From the NCBI GenBank assembly GCA_014138095.1, contig JACGXE010000006.1, positions 186,001 through 250,000 of the forward strand: a DNA stretch of 64,000 nucleotides, written 5' to 3'. The translations under genes and the position numbers were made by a program. Shown here in pieces: positions 46,880 to 53,893 of this stretch (position 1 is the first letter of the stretch; each line of letters begins with the position of its first letter). The notes under the pieces were generated by a model. It was not told where the DNA came from and did no database searches. It worked only from the letters and a program-made list of their open reading frames with translations. This stretch comes from Ochrobactrum sp. RH2CCR150. GTDB lineage: Bacteria > Pseudomonadota > Alphaproteobacteria > Rhizobiales > Rhizobiaceae.

Positions 46880-46906
46880 TGTCCGGAAACTGACGTTTTA
46901 CGGACA
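46880..46906. promoter_or_regulatory. Palindrome TGTCCGnAAAAC, copy 2
   Basis: Arms TGTCCGGAAAC and GTTTTACGGACA around TGAC, flanked by C and G that extend the symmetry. It is related to the copy at 46788-46815 and nearer to the alpA-like gene. Confidence 0.55.
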
Positions 46907-47010
46907 GAAGACATTGAAATAATTAGATAATTTTTGATGAAATGCCTGGCTTGTCCGGGCAGATGCGAGCAATAATCGAACCTCAAATATACGCATACGA
47001 GGTATTCGAA

Positions 47011-47244
47011 ATGAAAAAGGTAAACAGAAACGGAGAAAAGACGCTTATTAATCGCAAGACCCTCCTCGATATAGTACCGCTATCCGACAGAACTATTTAC
47101 AACATGGAGAAGCGCGGAGATTTTCCGCGTAGAATTGCTCTCACAAGCCGTAATGTTGTTTGGGTTTTAAGCGAGGTCGAGCAGTGGATCGAAGCTCGTA
47201 GAAATTCTGGTGCGCAAGCTCCCCGTCCGGGAATGGGAGTGTGA
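47011..47244 (+). CDS. AlpA-like excisionase/regulator
   Basis: 77 residues from the ATG at 47011, which has GAGG upstream. The sequence LINRKTLLDIVPLSDRTIYNMEKRGDFPRRIALTSRNVVWVLSEVEQWIEARR is the AlpA/MerR-like winged helix common in islands with P4-type integrases. It probably acts as a recombination directionality factor or as regulator of excision and replication. It is followed after three bases by the replication initiator, so the two are expressed together. Confidence 0.88.
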   Translation: MKKVNRNGEKTLINRKTLLDIVPLSDRTIYNMEKRGDFPRRIALTSRNVVWVLSEVEQWIEARRNSGAQAPRPGMGV

Positions 47245-47247
47245 TGC

Positions 47248-48363
47248 ATGGCAATCAAGCCCGAAGGGCTTCGCCAGATTGATGCCTCGACTCTAATAGG
47301 CCGAATTGAGAGCGCTCGCCGTGCCAACGCGGCGCGCGGGCAATCCATTTCGCAGGGCGCTGAGGGAGCAGGCCAGCATGAGTTTGATAGTCACGCGACT
47401 ATAAATTCTTCCAACATATCGACCGTTCATGAGCAGATGGCGCGGCTTAAAGAGCGTGACAAGGCGCTCTCTCTTGTTCGAAACGCACCAAAAGGTGACG
47501 ATCAGGCTGACTTTTTTGTGCCTGGCTTATTTGATGTTGGCGGACGCGATAATCGTTCAATTATGGACGTAGCGCCATTTCGCCTTTCAAAGCGCGATAA
47601 GCGTGCAGGGGAGGTTATCCGCCATGAATTGCCAGACGGCTATGTTGAAGTAAAATCTGGTCCCGACGGAATGGCGTCCGTATGGGATTACGACATCGTT
47701 TTGATGACAATTTCTCATCTCACCGAAGCCGTGAACCGCTGGCGCGACTGTAAGGGTGAAAAGCCTTCCCGCACCTTCACGCCGCACGTTTCCGACATTC
47801 TGAAATTTGCCAGAAGGGGCGACGGAAGCCGTCAGGTTGAGGAACTGGAGGCCGCGTTAGACAGGCTTAAAGGGACTACCATCAAAACCGTTCGTGACCG
47901 TCAAACCAGTGACGGAAAAACTATGCGGGAGGTTGAAGCCGAAGGACTTATCAGCAGCTATCGGGTTGTGTCCCGGACGGACACTAAGAAGCTTAGTATC
48001 GTTGAGATCGAAGCTCCTAAGTGGATCTATCGCGAGATTGTAGAGGGTAAAAGCCCAGACGTGCTAACCGTTCACCCCGATTATTTTCTGATAGATCCGG
48101 GCATAGGCCGGTTCTTGTACAGGTTGGCTCGGCGGGCCGCAGGAAGGCGAAATGCTAAGTGGTCGTTCCGCACGCTATATGCGCGCAGTGGCAGCACCGG
48201 TAAGTTTAAGGATTTTTCTCGTCATCTCCGAAAAGTGATAGCTGCCAATGATTTACCTGAGTATCTCCTTCGTGAGGAGCCGGGGAAAAGCGGACCACAG
48301 GTCGTAATGATTTATCGTGAAATGCCCGACACCCAGCCGCCAAGCAGGAACGAGGGTGGTTAA
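47248..48363 (+). CDS. Plasmid replication initiator protein (RepA/RPA family)
   Basis: 371 residues. After a variable N terminus, the block from about 105 on (IMDVAPFRLSKRDKRAGEVIRHELPDGYVEVKSGPDGMASVWDYDIVLMTISHL) matches the replication initiator protein A family found on broad-host-range plasmids. A winged-helix part follows (FARRGDGSRQVEELEAALDRLKGTTIKTV) and then GRFLYRLARRAAGRRNAKWSFRTLYARSGSTGKFKDFSRHLRKV. It binds iterons; four direct copies lie 110-190 bases downstream, and one inverted copy overlaps its own stop codon. A replicase inside an integrated element suggests replication after excision. Confidence 0.88.
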   Translation: MAIKPEGLRQIDASTLIGRIESARRANAARGQSISQGAEGAGQHEFDSHATINSSNISTVHEQMARLKERDKALSLVRNAPKGDDQADFFVPGLFDVGGRDNRSIMDVAPFRLSKRDKRAGEVIRHELPDGYVEVKSGPDGMASVWDYDIVLMTISHLTEAVNRWRDCKGEKPSRTFTPHVSDILKFARRGDGSRQVEELEAALDRLKGTTIKTVRDRQTSDGKTMREVEAEGLISSYRVVSRTDTKKLSIVEIEAPKWIYREIVEGKSPDVLTVHPDYFLIDPGIGRFLYRLARRAAGRRNAKWSFRTLYARSGSTGKFKDFSRHLRKVIAANDLPEYLLREEPGKSGPQVVMIYREMPDTQPPSRNEGG

Positions 48364-48370
48364 TAGACGG
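48355..48370 (-). repeat. Inverted iteron overlapping the rep stop codon
   Basis: GGTGGTTAATAGACGG, the exact complement of the iteron CCGTCTATTAACCACC; the rep stop TAA is inside it. Confidence 0.8.
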
Positions 48371-48406
48371 AAGATAACTGCGATTGATGTTCAGGTAGAG
48401 TTGATG

Positions 48407-48427
48407 ACGGTCCTTCGGGGCCGTTTT
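48407..48427 (+). terminator. Terminator after the replication initiator
   Basis: ACGGTCC and GGGCCGT pair around a TTCG tetraloop, followed by TTTT. A UUCG loop makes this a stable terminator. Confidence 0.75.
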
Positions 48428-48476
48428 GCATTTGGAAAAGATTATCAGTTTAAGTGGAGAGCGGTCTGTGGATAGT

Positions 48477-48556
48477 CCGTCTATTAACCACCCTGCCTCC
48501 GTCTATTAACCACCGAAACCCGTCTATTAGCCACCCGATGCCGTCTATTAACCACC
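48477..48556 (+). repeat. Iteron array (four direct repeats)
   Basis: Four copies of CCGTCTATTAACCACC at 48477, 48499, 48520 (with G for A at base 11) and 48541, spaced 22, 21 and 21 bases, close to two helical turns. Together with the flanking initiator gene this is a typical iteron origin. Confidence 0.92.
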
Positions 48557-48667
48557 GGCCTCTCTCGTAACCAATTGTATATAAATGGTAATTAGGCGAT
48601 TATTTCGCCTAAATCTTTTAAAACTAATTAAAACTTATATTCTTAAAACCCGCTTGCATGTGGATAA
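48477..48667. other. Candidate vegetative replication origin (oriV) of the element
   Basis: From left to right: the iteron array, an AT-rich stretch of about 90 bases with a small hairpin (TTAGGCGA arms, 48592-48612), and a perfect DnaA box (TTATCCACA on the minus strand, 48659-48667). This is the standard layout of iteron plasmids. The whole gap 48364-48790 contains no other gene. Confidence 0.82.
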
Positions 48668-48790
48668 GTCGTAGGCGCTAGACGCCGCATGGTTACTGGT
48701 TTATTCGGCCGCAACCTTTTTATGCGGTCTTATGTGACCGTGATATTGTCGAGAGATCCATCGTGGCACGGCCTCTTCAAGAGAGTACAA

Positions 48791-49315
48791 ATGTTCGAAA
48801 AAAAGCATAACCGCCAGCGCCAACATCTTCTTTGCATGATTGCGGGCGCGCTCTGTGCTACATCTATGAATATCAAATCGGTCATAGCCGAGCCGATAGA
48901 CATGACGGCGGAAAAGCTTTTGGATATCTGTTCTTCATCCACGGTGCAGATGGCAGGGACAAAGGGTGACGTTCTTGGCTGGCAGAAGATGACAGATGCC
49001 GAAAGAGACGAACTACGTAGTACTTTAGGGAATCCAAGCTCGACTGAAATTGTGGGCTGGCGCCGCAGCGGAACCGGCCGCCCTGAGTTCCTGTGGTTTG
49101 CCACCCATGCAGCTCATGTCATGACTTGCTGGTATACAAAGCCGGACGCTACAGGCTTACTCGACAGTTTATCTGAACACTTGGGTTCCCCTGATGAACT
49201 CGATAGAAACGATGCCGCAAATAGCATCACAGCATTATGGTTGCGAAACGAGCTCGAATATTCATTCGTCCAGTTCCGATCCTCGGCAATTGTCACGATA
49301 GGCTCACAACGCTAA
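48791..49315 (+). CDS. Hypothetical exported protein
   Basis: 174 residues from the ATG at 48791 (GAGAG before it); a longer frame from 48689 is possible but would lack a signal. The N terminus has a basic stretch and a hydrophobic segment (HLLCMIAGALCATSMNIKSVIA), like a signal peptide or membrane anchor. The rest has one plausible domain with cysteines near ICSSS and MTCWYTK. No family is recognised. It lies in the island beside the origin. Confidence 0.55.
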   Translation: MFEKKHNRQRQHLLCMIAGALCATSMNIKSVIAEPIDMTAEKLLDICSSSTVQMAGTKGDVLGWQKMTDAERDELRSTLGNPSSTEIVGWRRSGTGRPEFLWFATHAAHVMTCWYTKPDATGLLDSLSEHLGSPDELDRNDAANSITALWLRNELEYSFVQFRSSAIVTIGSQR

Positions 49316-49467
49316 AGCGATAAGCCGCAAGCCTAGGAGAAGGCCTTACGTGAAGAAATCAGCTATGTTGGCAGGAGAATGGCAAGCTCCACGTTTAGGC
49401 GGTGACGTCGTGGAGATGATCATATTCCTTAGTTGACGCAAATAAGTTGGCACCAAAGGAAAAGCAG

Positions 49468-49746
49468 GTGAAGCAGATCAGGACGATGACAGCGCTTGAG
49501 CAGGCTTTCGAGCGGAACGACAACAGCGAAGCATTAAGGCTTCTCAGTGAAGGATATCCAATCGTCTACAGGGAGCCAGAAACGCCCGCAGGTCATGTTA
49601 TTCAGCGCTACCCAGACGGGAGACGCGAACTGGTGAGCTACGAAAGCGGCAAGCCGGTTGTAGTGGCCGAACTATCGCCCGATTCCCCGGAGCTTAAACC
49701 CGCGAAATACGATCCCAGAGACCTGATAAGCTGCGATGACGATTAA
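49468..49746 (+). CDS. Small hypothetical protein of the island
   Basis: 92 residues from the GTG at 49468, with AAAGGA in front. Acidic C terminus (KYDPRDLISCDDD) and a stretch HVIQRYPDGRRELVSYESGKPVVV that looks like two beta strands. No known motif. Alternative starts are TTG 49447 and ATG 49486. Related small proteins are common beside plasmid maintenance genes, but no function can be given. Confidence 0.5.
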   Translation: MKQIRTMTALEQAFERNDNSEALRLLSEGYPIVYREPETPAGHVIQRYPDGRRELVSYESGKPVVVAELSPDSPELKPAKYDPRDLISCDDD

Positions 49747-49848
49747 AGCGCCTGAGAGCTACGGAGAGCCGTTTTCAGGTCTAAGGCATGCGTTGGGTCG
49801 GGTGAGGACAGAAAAACCGCTTTGGAGCCGTACAGGCGCGAATTTGGC

Positions 49849-49864
49849 CCGTCTATTACCCACC
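49849..49864 (+). repeat. Outlying variant iteron, plus orientation
   Basis: CCGTCTATTACCCACC, one base different from the origin iterons, about 1.3 kb away from the main array. Confidence 0.75.
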
Positions 49865-49990
49865 GACACATTCAGGGATGACGCAGAGGCTTAACCGGAA
49901 ACCCAAAAAACGCGTTTTTTCGCTTAAACGCAATGTGTTATCCGGGGACGGCCAAAACCCCGCGAGACCGCGCCACAGGCGGCGTGAGGC

Positions 49991-50006
49991 GGTGGGTAAT
50001 AGACGG
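49991..50006 (-). repeat. Outlying variant iteron, minus orientation
   Basis: GGTGGGTAATAGACGG, the exact complement of the 49849 copy and facing it across 126 bases. Confidence 0.75.
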
Positions 50007-50023
50007 TATCGCTAATTTCAGGC

Positions 50024-50048
50024 ACAAAAAACCCCGCGTGTGGCGGGG
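50024..50048 (-). terminator. Terminator of the trb operon
   Basis: Minus-strand stem CCCCGC and GCGGGG with a short loop, followed by a run of six T. It lies 18 bases after the stop of the last minus-strand gene of the trb unit. Confidence 0.78.
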
Positions 50049-50065
50049 TAGGTTCACGGAATACG

Positions 50066-50374
50066 TTATTCTGCACCATTACCGCGACGATAAGCGGCCT
50101 GCATTTTCTCCGCCATTTTCGTATGAGCTGCGGTAGCGCTTTTGCTTCCGATAAGTGGAGCGCGGGTTAGAGTTGACGCACCACCGAGAAGTGACATTCC
50201 TATCCCAAAGCGAACAGCGTTGATCTTGTGTTCATTGGCTTCGAGATAGGCGTTTACCCTGTCCAGTTGGGGACCATATCCTGCTTTTAGCAAGACCAAA
50301 CGCAAGCCCACCATACCGAAAACGAAAGCGATGCTGACTGCGGTAAAGATTGAAAATTTGATAATTGGGTCCAT
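50066..50374 (-). CDS. Small membrane protein downstream of trbL
   Basis: 102 residues with one or two hydrophobic segments (IIKFSIFTAVSIAFVFGMVGLRLVLL near the N terminus and FGIGMSLLGGAST in the middle). No family recognised; the place after trbL suggests an accessory transfer or entry-exclusion role. It begins 47 bases after the trbL stop and ends at the operon terminator. Confidence 0.6.
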   Translation of the reverse strand: MDPIIKFSIFTAVSIAFVFGMVGLRLVLLKAGYGPQLDRVNAYLEANEHKINAVRFGIGMSLLGGASTLTRAPLIGSKSATAAHTKMAEKMQAAYRRGNGAE

Positions 50375-50421
50375 GGTCTGTCTCCTAGGTCGTTAGATGC
50401 ACGGCTCGATGGCCGTATTGC

Positions 50422-51780
50422 TTATTTCTCTGGTTCCGGTTTTTCAGGATGAATAATGTTGCTGTTCTCACTTGCTGGGTCATTGCCGGTTTCTTCCTGC
50501 TCAGACGTGTCCTCAAAGCCGTTAGACGGCGCGGATGAAATGTTTCCAACCGAAGACGCGCTTTCCATGCCCGGGACGCTTAGAGCGACCATAGAACCAG
50601 CGGTTTTCATTGCAGCTCCAGCCAGCTTCCGTCCTTTCTCGCCGGATTGGCCGGATGTATTCGGAGCATTGGAAGGCGAGCCGCTTGAACGTGCCGGACT
50701 GCCACCGCCTCCGGTCATAGTCGAGGCTGGACTTGTGTCGGCATCGCTCTGAGGGGGGTGCGGAGCATTACCAGCAAGACTGGAGCCAAGACTTTTGGCT
50801 AGACTGCTAATACCGCCACCGGCCGAACTTGCGGCACCGCCTGCGAGCGCGCCTGCCCCTACGGCGAGGCCAGCAGCACCGGCTGCACCCGCCATTGCAA
50901 GCCCGCCGATTGCAGAGCCGCCGCCTAGTGATGTTCCGTTTATCATTCCAGCGATCAATTCCGGTATCGTCTTGGTCAGATAAGCGCAGATGATCGCCAG
51001 TCCCGCAATTGTCAGGGAGGATGCAGAATCCTGCGTGTAGGCCTCGACCCAAGCGTCGGCGCTGGCCGAGATCACAGAAACTATCAGCGTCAGAACAAAC
51101 AGCTTTGCACCAACAGAGACGATGTATTTAAGCGGTGAAGTAGCAAACTCACGTGTCCAGGATGAGCCGCCGAAACCCATCAGAAAAACGCCTGCACAGA
51201 TGATGATGTAGGATTCAACGAGCGTTACAAACATGAATGCCGCTATGAACGTGAAGCACAGGAGCACGATAACGGACATGAAGGAGTTGAAAACGGCCGT
51301 ACCCGGAGACAGGGTGAAAATGCCATCAGCCACGGTATTAGACAGCGTTACGGCGATTGCCAACACGTCGCCGGGATAGAGCATTTTGCCCATCCCTCCC
51401 GCACGCCCTGCCGCTTCTCGGAAGCTATCGACCATCAGTCCGCCCCAACTTGGAAGGTACGTTATCATCATGGAGAAAAACGATGTGACCATGATTAAAC
51501 GTAGAAGGTCGGCGATAACGCTGCCAAGCTCCAGATTGCTATCAAGCGCCTTTAATCCAAAGGTCCAGACCAGCTGGATGAGAGCGAGACTGAAAAGCAA
51601 ATAGGTGGCATACTTGCCAAGTTCTCCAGTCCAGCTATTCGCCGTTTCGTGTAAGAGGTTGAGGAGCGAACTCGCTTCGGCGCTAGGGTCAGCCAATCCA
51701 CTACCTTCTGCTGCAAAAGTGACCGTGCTCAACAGAAGTAAAGGCAGGATGAGAACAATCCAAAATGCGTTCTTCGTCAT
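50422..51780 (-). CDS. trbL: Conjugative transfer protein TrbL (VirB6-like)
   Basis: 452 residues. A signal-like first helix precedes five or more membrane helices (about 60-310), then a Gly/Ala-rich stretch (about 320-345, AGAAGAAGLAVGAGALAGGAAS) and a hydrophilic Ser/Pro-rich tail. The segment SGLADPSAEASSLLNLLHETANSWTGELGKYATYLLFSLALIQLVWTFGLKAL fits TrbL. It forms part of the inner-membrane channel of type IV secretion. Only trbJ, a trbK-like gene and trbL are present here, so the channel is incomplete. Confidence 0.85.
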   Translation of the reverse strand: MTKNAFWIVLILPLLLLSTVTFAAEGSGLADPSAEASSLLNLLHETANSWTGELGKYATYLLFSLALIQLVWTFGLKALDSNLELGSVIADLLRLIMVTSFFSMMITYLPSWGGLMVDSFREAAGRAGGMGKMLYPGDVLAIAVTLSNTVADGIFTLSPGTAVFNSFMSVIVLLCFTFIAAFMFVTLVESYIIICAGVFLMGFGGSSWTREFATSPLKYIVSVGAKLFVLTLIVSVISASADAWVEAYTQDSASSLTIAGLAIICAYLTKTIPELIAGMINGTSLGGGSAIGGLAMAGAAGAAGLAVGAGALAGGAASSAGGGISSLAKSLGSSLAGNAPHPPQSDADTSPASTMTGGGGSPARSSGSPSNAPNTSGQSGEKGRKLAGAAMKTAGSMVALSVPGMESASSVGNISSAPSNGFEDTSEQEETGNDPASENSNIIHPEKPEPEK

Positions 51781-51782
51781 AA

Positions 51783-51962
51783 TTAAAACCCTCGTTTAGG
51801 GCTGCGAATAGGTTCGCGAGAGAAGAATTCTTGGTCTGCTTTGGTGTCATTCATCGAAGCATCACAGGTTGCGACGCTCGCGCCTGAAATGACCGCTATC
51901 GCTCCACCCAAAAGGGCCGACGAGAGACACAGCAGTAAAAGAAATACCTTTGGAATAGTCAT
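51783..51962 (-). CDS. TrbK-like small exported protein (entry-exclusion candidate)
   Basis: A 59-residue open frame starting MTIPKVFLLLLCLSSALLGG, two bases after the trbJ stop and two before the trbL start. It has one hydrophobic leader/anchor and a cysteine pair context VATCDASMND; no canonical lipobox is present. In trb operons the gene between trbJ and trbL is trbK, the entry-exclusion protein, so position and size give the assignment. Sequence similarity cannot be judged by eye. Confidence 0.6.
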   Translation of the reverse strand: MTIPKVFLLLLCLSSALLGGAIAVISGASVATCDASMNDTKADQEFFSREPIRSPKRGF

Positions 51963-51964
51963 AG

Positions 51965-52735
51965 TCAGAACCCTACTTTTTCACTTCGTACAGGCTTCCG
52001 ATCAAAATACTGCTCATCGGCTGCCGCCTTGGCAGTTTCCTTTTCCGTTGTCGCTGCGAGGTAGTTGCTTTGCAGCGTGATTTGCGTTGCGGTCAGATCT
52101 CGCAGCTTCTGGAGCTGTTGGACGTTCTGCGCTGCAATCTCGTTCCCCGCTTGAATGGCTTGCAGCCGTCCGGTGGCGTTCTGCGATTGCTGCACAACGC
52201 GATTGAGTGCACGATCTTCCTGCTCAAACGCGCCCACGTTCATTCCTGCTGCCCGCATGGCAGAAGTCGCATTTTCGAAGCCCTGCTCAGACCATTTGCG
52301 CTGGCGTTCGCTGATGTTGCCGCCGTCAAACTCACCGGCCGATTTCAGATAGGCGTCGTAATCCTTGAATTGTTCACGGAAGCGCTTGTCCAAATCGCTG
52401 ATGTCGCGACCCAAGGTTTTCGTATTGGTGTAAACATCTGCTACGCGTCGAAGGTCGCCAGTGATGGACTGATAAAGGCTTTCAGGCAGCGCAATGCCCT
52501 GCTTAATCATGTCGTCGTACTGGCGCATTTGAGTTTGCAGTTGCTGCGCGGTGTTCAGCGCCGTCTCAACATCTTTCGCGTATTGCAGCGCCTGCTGCAT
52601 GGTAGTTGAGCAGTTGGTGCAATAGACCGTGAATGCTTCTGCTTCCGGGGCGTAAAAAGCAGTAACTGGAATAAGAGTGGCAGTCAGCGAAACAGAGAAT
52701 GCAGCGCCTGCTAAAAATCGAAGTGATGTTTTCAT
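51965..52735 (-). CDS. trbJ: Conjugative transfer protein TrbJ
   Basis: 256 residues with a signal peptide and the mature start FTVYCTNCSTTMQQALQYAKDVETALNTAQQLQTQMRQYDDMIKQ, typical of TrbJ/VirB5. It is helical with long coiled-coil stretches (about 40-100 and 180-240). It is a periplasmic or pilus-tip component of the mating channel. First gene of the short trb unit. Confidence 0.88.
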   Translation of the reverse strand: MKTSLRFLAGAAFSVSLTATLIPVTAFYAPEAEAFTVYCTNCSTTMQQALQYAKDVETALNTAQQLQTQMRQYDDMIKQGIALPESLYQSITGDLRRVADVYTNTKTLGRDISDLDKRFREQFKDYDAYLKSAGEFDGGNISERQRKWSEQGFENATSAMRAAGMNVGAFEQEDRALNRVVQQSQNATGRLQAIQAGNEIAAQNVQQLQKLRDLTATQITLQSNYLAATTEKETAKAAADEQYFDRKPVRSEKVGF

Positions 52736-52775
52736 TTTGTTCTCCTGAGTATTGGGCCTGTCACTTGAGGCCGGG

Positions 52776-53045
52776 TCATAATGTTTTGGATTTTTCCTGA
52801 CGCACGCGGCTCAGGTAAGTGCTCAGCTTGGCGGGCGTCATCTGGACGCCCCGTTTTGCGAGAATCTCGGTGATGGCTTTCAGGGGAAATCCCTTCGCCT
52901 GCAAGGATGATATTTCATCCTGCAACTCACGAATGACGTCCATCTGGCTCATCCATTGCGGGCCGGGTGTTGCATCCGCCGCTTCCCTGAGTTGGACTCT
53001 CAAACCCTCGATCACTTTGTTAGTGATACGCGGGGATATGCTCAT
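52776..53045 (-). CDS. TraK-like relaxosome accessory protein (tentative)
   Basis: 89 residues. The region DVIRELQDEISSLQAKGFPLKAITEILAKRGVQMTPAKLSTYLSRVRQEK has the length, helical pattern and final basic residues of the short DNA-binding proteins encoded beside oriT, such as TraK of RP4. It is divergent from traJ with oriT between, exactly as in RP4. The decamer array in front of it is the likely binding site. Sequence similarity is weak, so the name rests mostly on position. Confidence 0.55.
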   Translation of the reverse strand: MSISPRITNKVIEGLRVQLREAADATPGPQWMSQMDVIRELQDEISSLQAKGFPLKAITEILAKRGVQMTPAKLSTYLSRVRQEKSKTL

Positions 53046-53200
53046 ATAAACTCACTCCTCGTAGATATGAATGTTATCAAAAATCATGAAATAATCTTAC
53101 AGAATTGAATATAAAAATCGACTTGTGTGGCGTAAAGTTATGTAAATCCAAATATTGGATTGTGCAATCCAATATAATTTTCTTTTTTCAAAATATTAAT

Positions 53201-53290
53201 TACGCGATTATTTGCGATTAAATGCAATTATCCGCGATGATGCGCGATTTGATGCGATCATATGCAACGATGCGCGAATAAATGCGATTT
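53201..53290. repeat. Nine decamers in exact 10-bp phase within oriT
   Basis: Nine consecutive 10-base units, each with GCGAT, GCAAT, GCGAA or GCAAC at positions 4-8, with no slip in phase over 90 bases. The spacing puts every core on the same DNA face. The place corresponds to the bent TraK-binding region of RP4 oriT. Confidence 0.85.
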
Positions 53291-53369
53291 AACGGTTTTT
53301 CGGTACTAAAAATGGAAAGTCGGTTGCGCATCGCGTAAAATCGCACGCAGAATGATGGCAAGATGTGTA

Positions 53370-53383
53370 TTGTACCGGTACAA
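53370..53383. repeat. Palindrome next to the predicted nick site
   Basis: TTGTACCGGTACAA, a perfect 14-base palindrome starting five bases from the CATCTTG motif; the probable TraJ target. Confidence 0.6.
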
Positions 53384-53500
53384 GCTGCGCCTTTCCCTGT
53401 CCAATACCGTGCCTTACTCGCCTGCGGCTCGACGGAATCTTGCTCTGCGAGGCTGGCAGTCGCTACCGCACAATGACAAATCTGACAATTTGGAGGCTCT

Positions 53501-53887
53501 ATGAAGAATGTGGCTGACCCTGAACAGGCACCGGTCGGAGCTAGAGGTGGCCGCCCGCGTAACCGGCGCATTGAGGTTTGGTTGACACCAAACGAGGAAG
53601 CGAAATTGGCGGAAAGAGCCAATGTAACCGGACATTCGCGCTCGGCATACCTTCGCAATGTTGGCCTTAACCACCCGATACGATCCGTAGTCGATTTGAA
53701 GGCTGTCGCAGACCTAGCCAAAGTGAATGGAGACTTGGGCCGCGTCGCGGGCCTGCTCAAGCTCTGGTTGGCCGAGAAGCGCGGACAGGGAGCGAGGTCA
53801 ATAGAAGTCGAAACGATGATGCAAGATTTTCGGAAGCTCCAAGAACAAGTTCATCAGATTATGGGGCAAATCGTTCGCGAAAAATAA
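53501..53887 (+). CDS. traJ: TraJ-like relaxosome protein
   Basis: 128 residues with RGGRPRNRRIEVWLTPNEEAKLAERANVTGHSRSAYLRNVGL, a ribbon-helix-helix-like DNA-binding start, and the TraJ hallmark VNGDLGRVAGLLKLWL, close to INGDLGRLGGLLKLWL of RP4. It binds oriT and recruits the relaxase. GGAGG precedes the ATG. In RP4 traI follows directly; here no relaxase gene is found after it. Confidence 0.9.
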   Translation: MKNVADPEQAPVGARGGRPRNRRIEVWLTPNEEAKLAERANVTGHSRSAYLRNVGLNHPIRSVVDLKAVADLAKVNGDLGRVAGLLKLWLAEKRGQGARSIEVETMMQDFRKLQEQVHQIMGQIVREK

Positions 53888-53893
53888 AATGCG

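Larger units (their letters stand above)
46709..47010. other. Regulatory region before the alpA-like gene
   Basis: 302 bases with no gene. They hold two related palindromes (46788-46815 and 46880-46906) and AT-rich stretches, probably promoter and operator sites for the alpA-rep transcription unit. Confidence 0.5.
49747..50065. other. Intergenic region with outlying iterons
   Basis: 319 bases without a gene between convergent units. It contains two facing variant iterons (49849-49864 and 49991-50006), the exact 16-base palindrome AAAAAACGCGTTTTTT (49905-49920) and the trb terminator at 50024-50048. Confidence 0.6.
53046..53500. other. Origin of transfer (oriT), RP4-like
   Basis: The traJ-proximal part contains GGAATCTTGCTCTGCGAGG, followed by CTGGC and GCTACCGC, nearly the same as the RP4 oriT edge (recalled sequence). 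A possible nick motif CATCTTG|C is on the minus strand at 53365-53358, next to the perfect palindrome TTGTACCGGTACAA (53370-53383), where RP4 has its TraJ-binding repeat. The decamer array lies on the TraK side. The first 150 bases (53046-53200) are AT-rich without other structure. Confidence 0.78.

Noticed and set aside
48477-48556. Regularly spaced repeats that could be taken for a small CRISPR array
   Set aside because: The units are 16 bases with 5-6 base gaps, beside a plasmid initiator and DnaA box; they are iterons. No cas genes are present.
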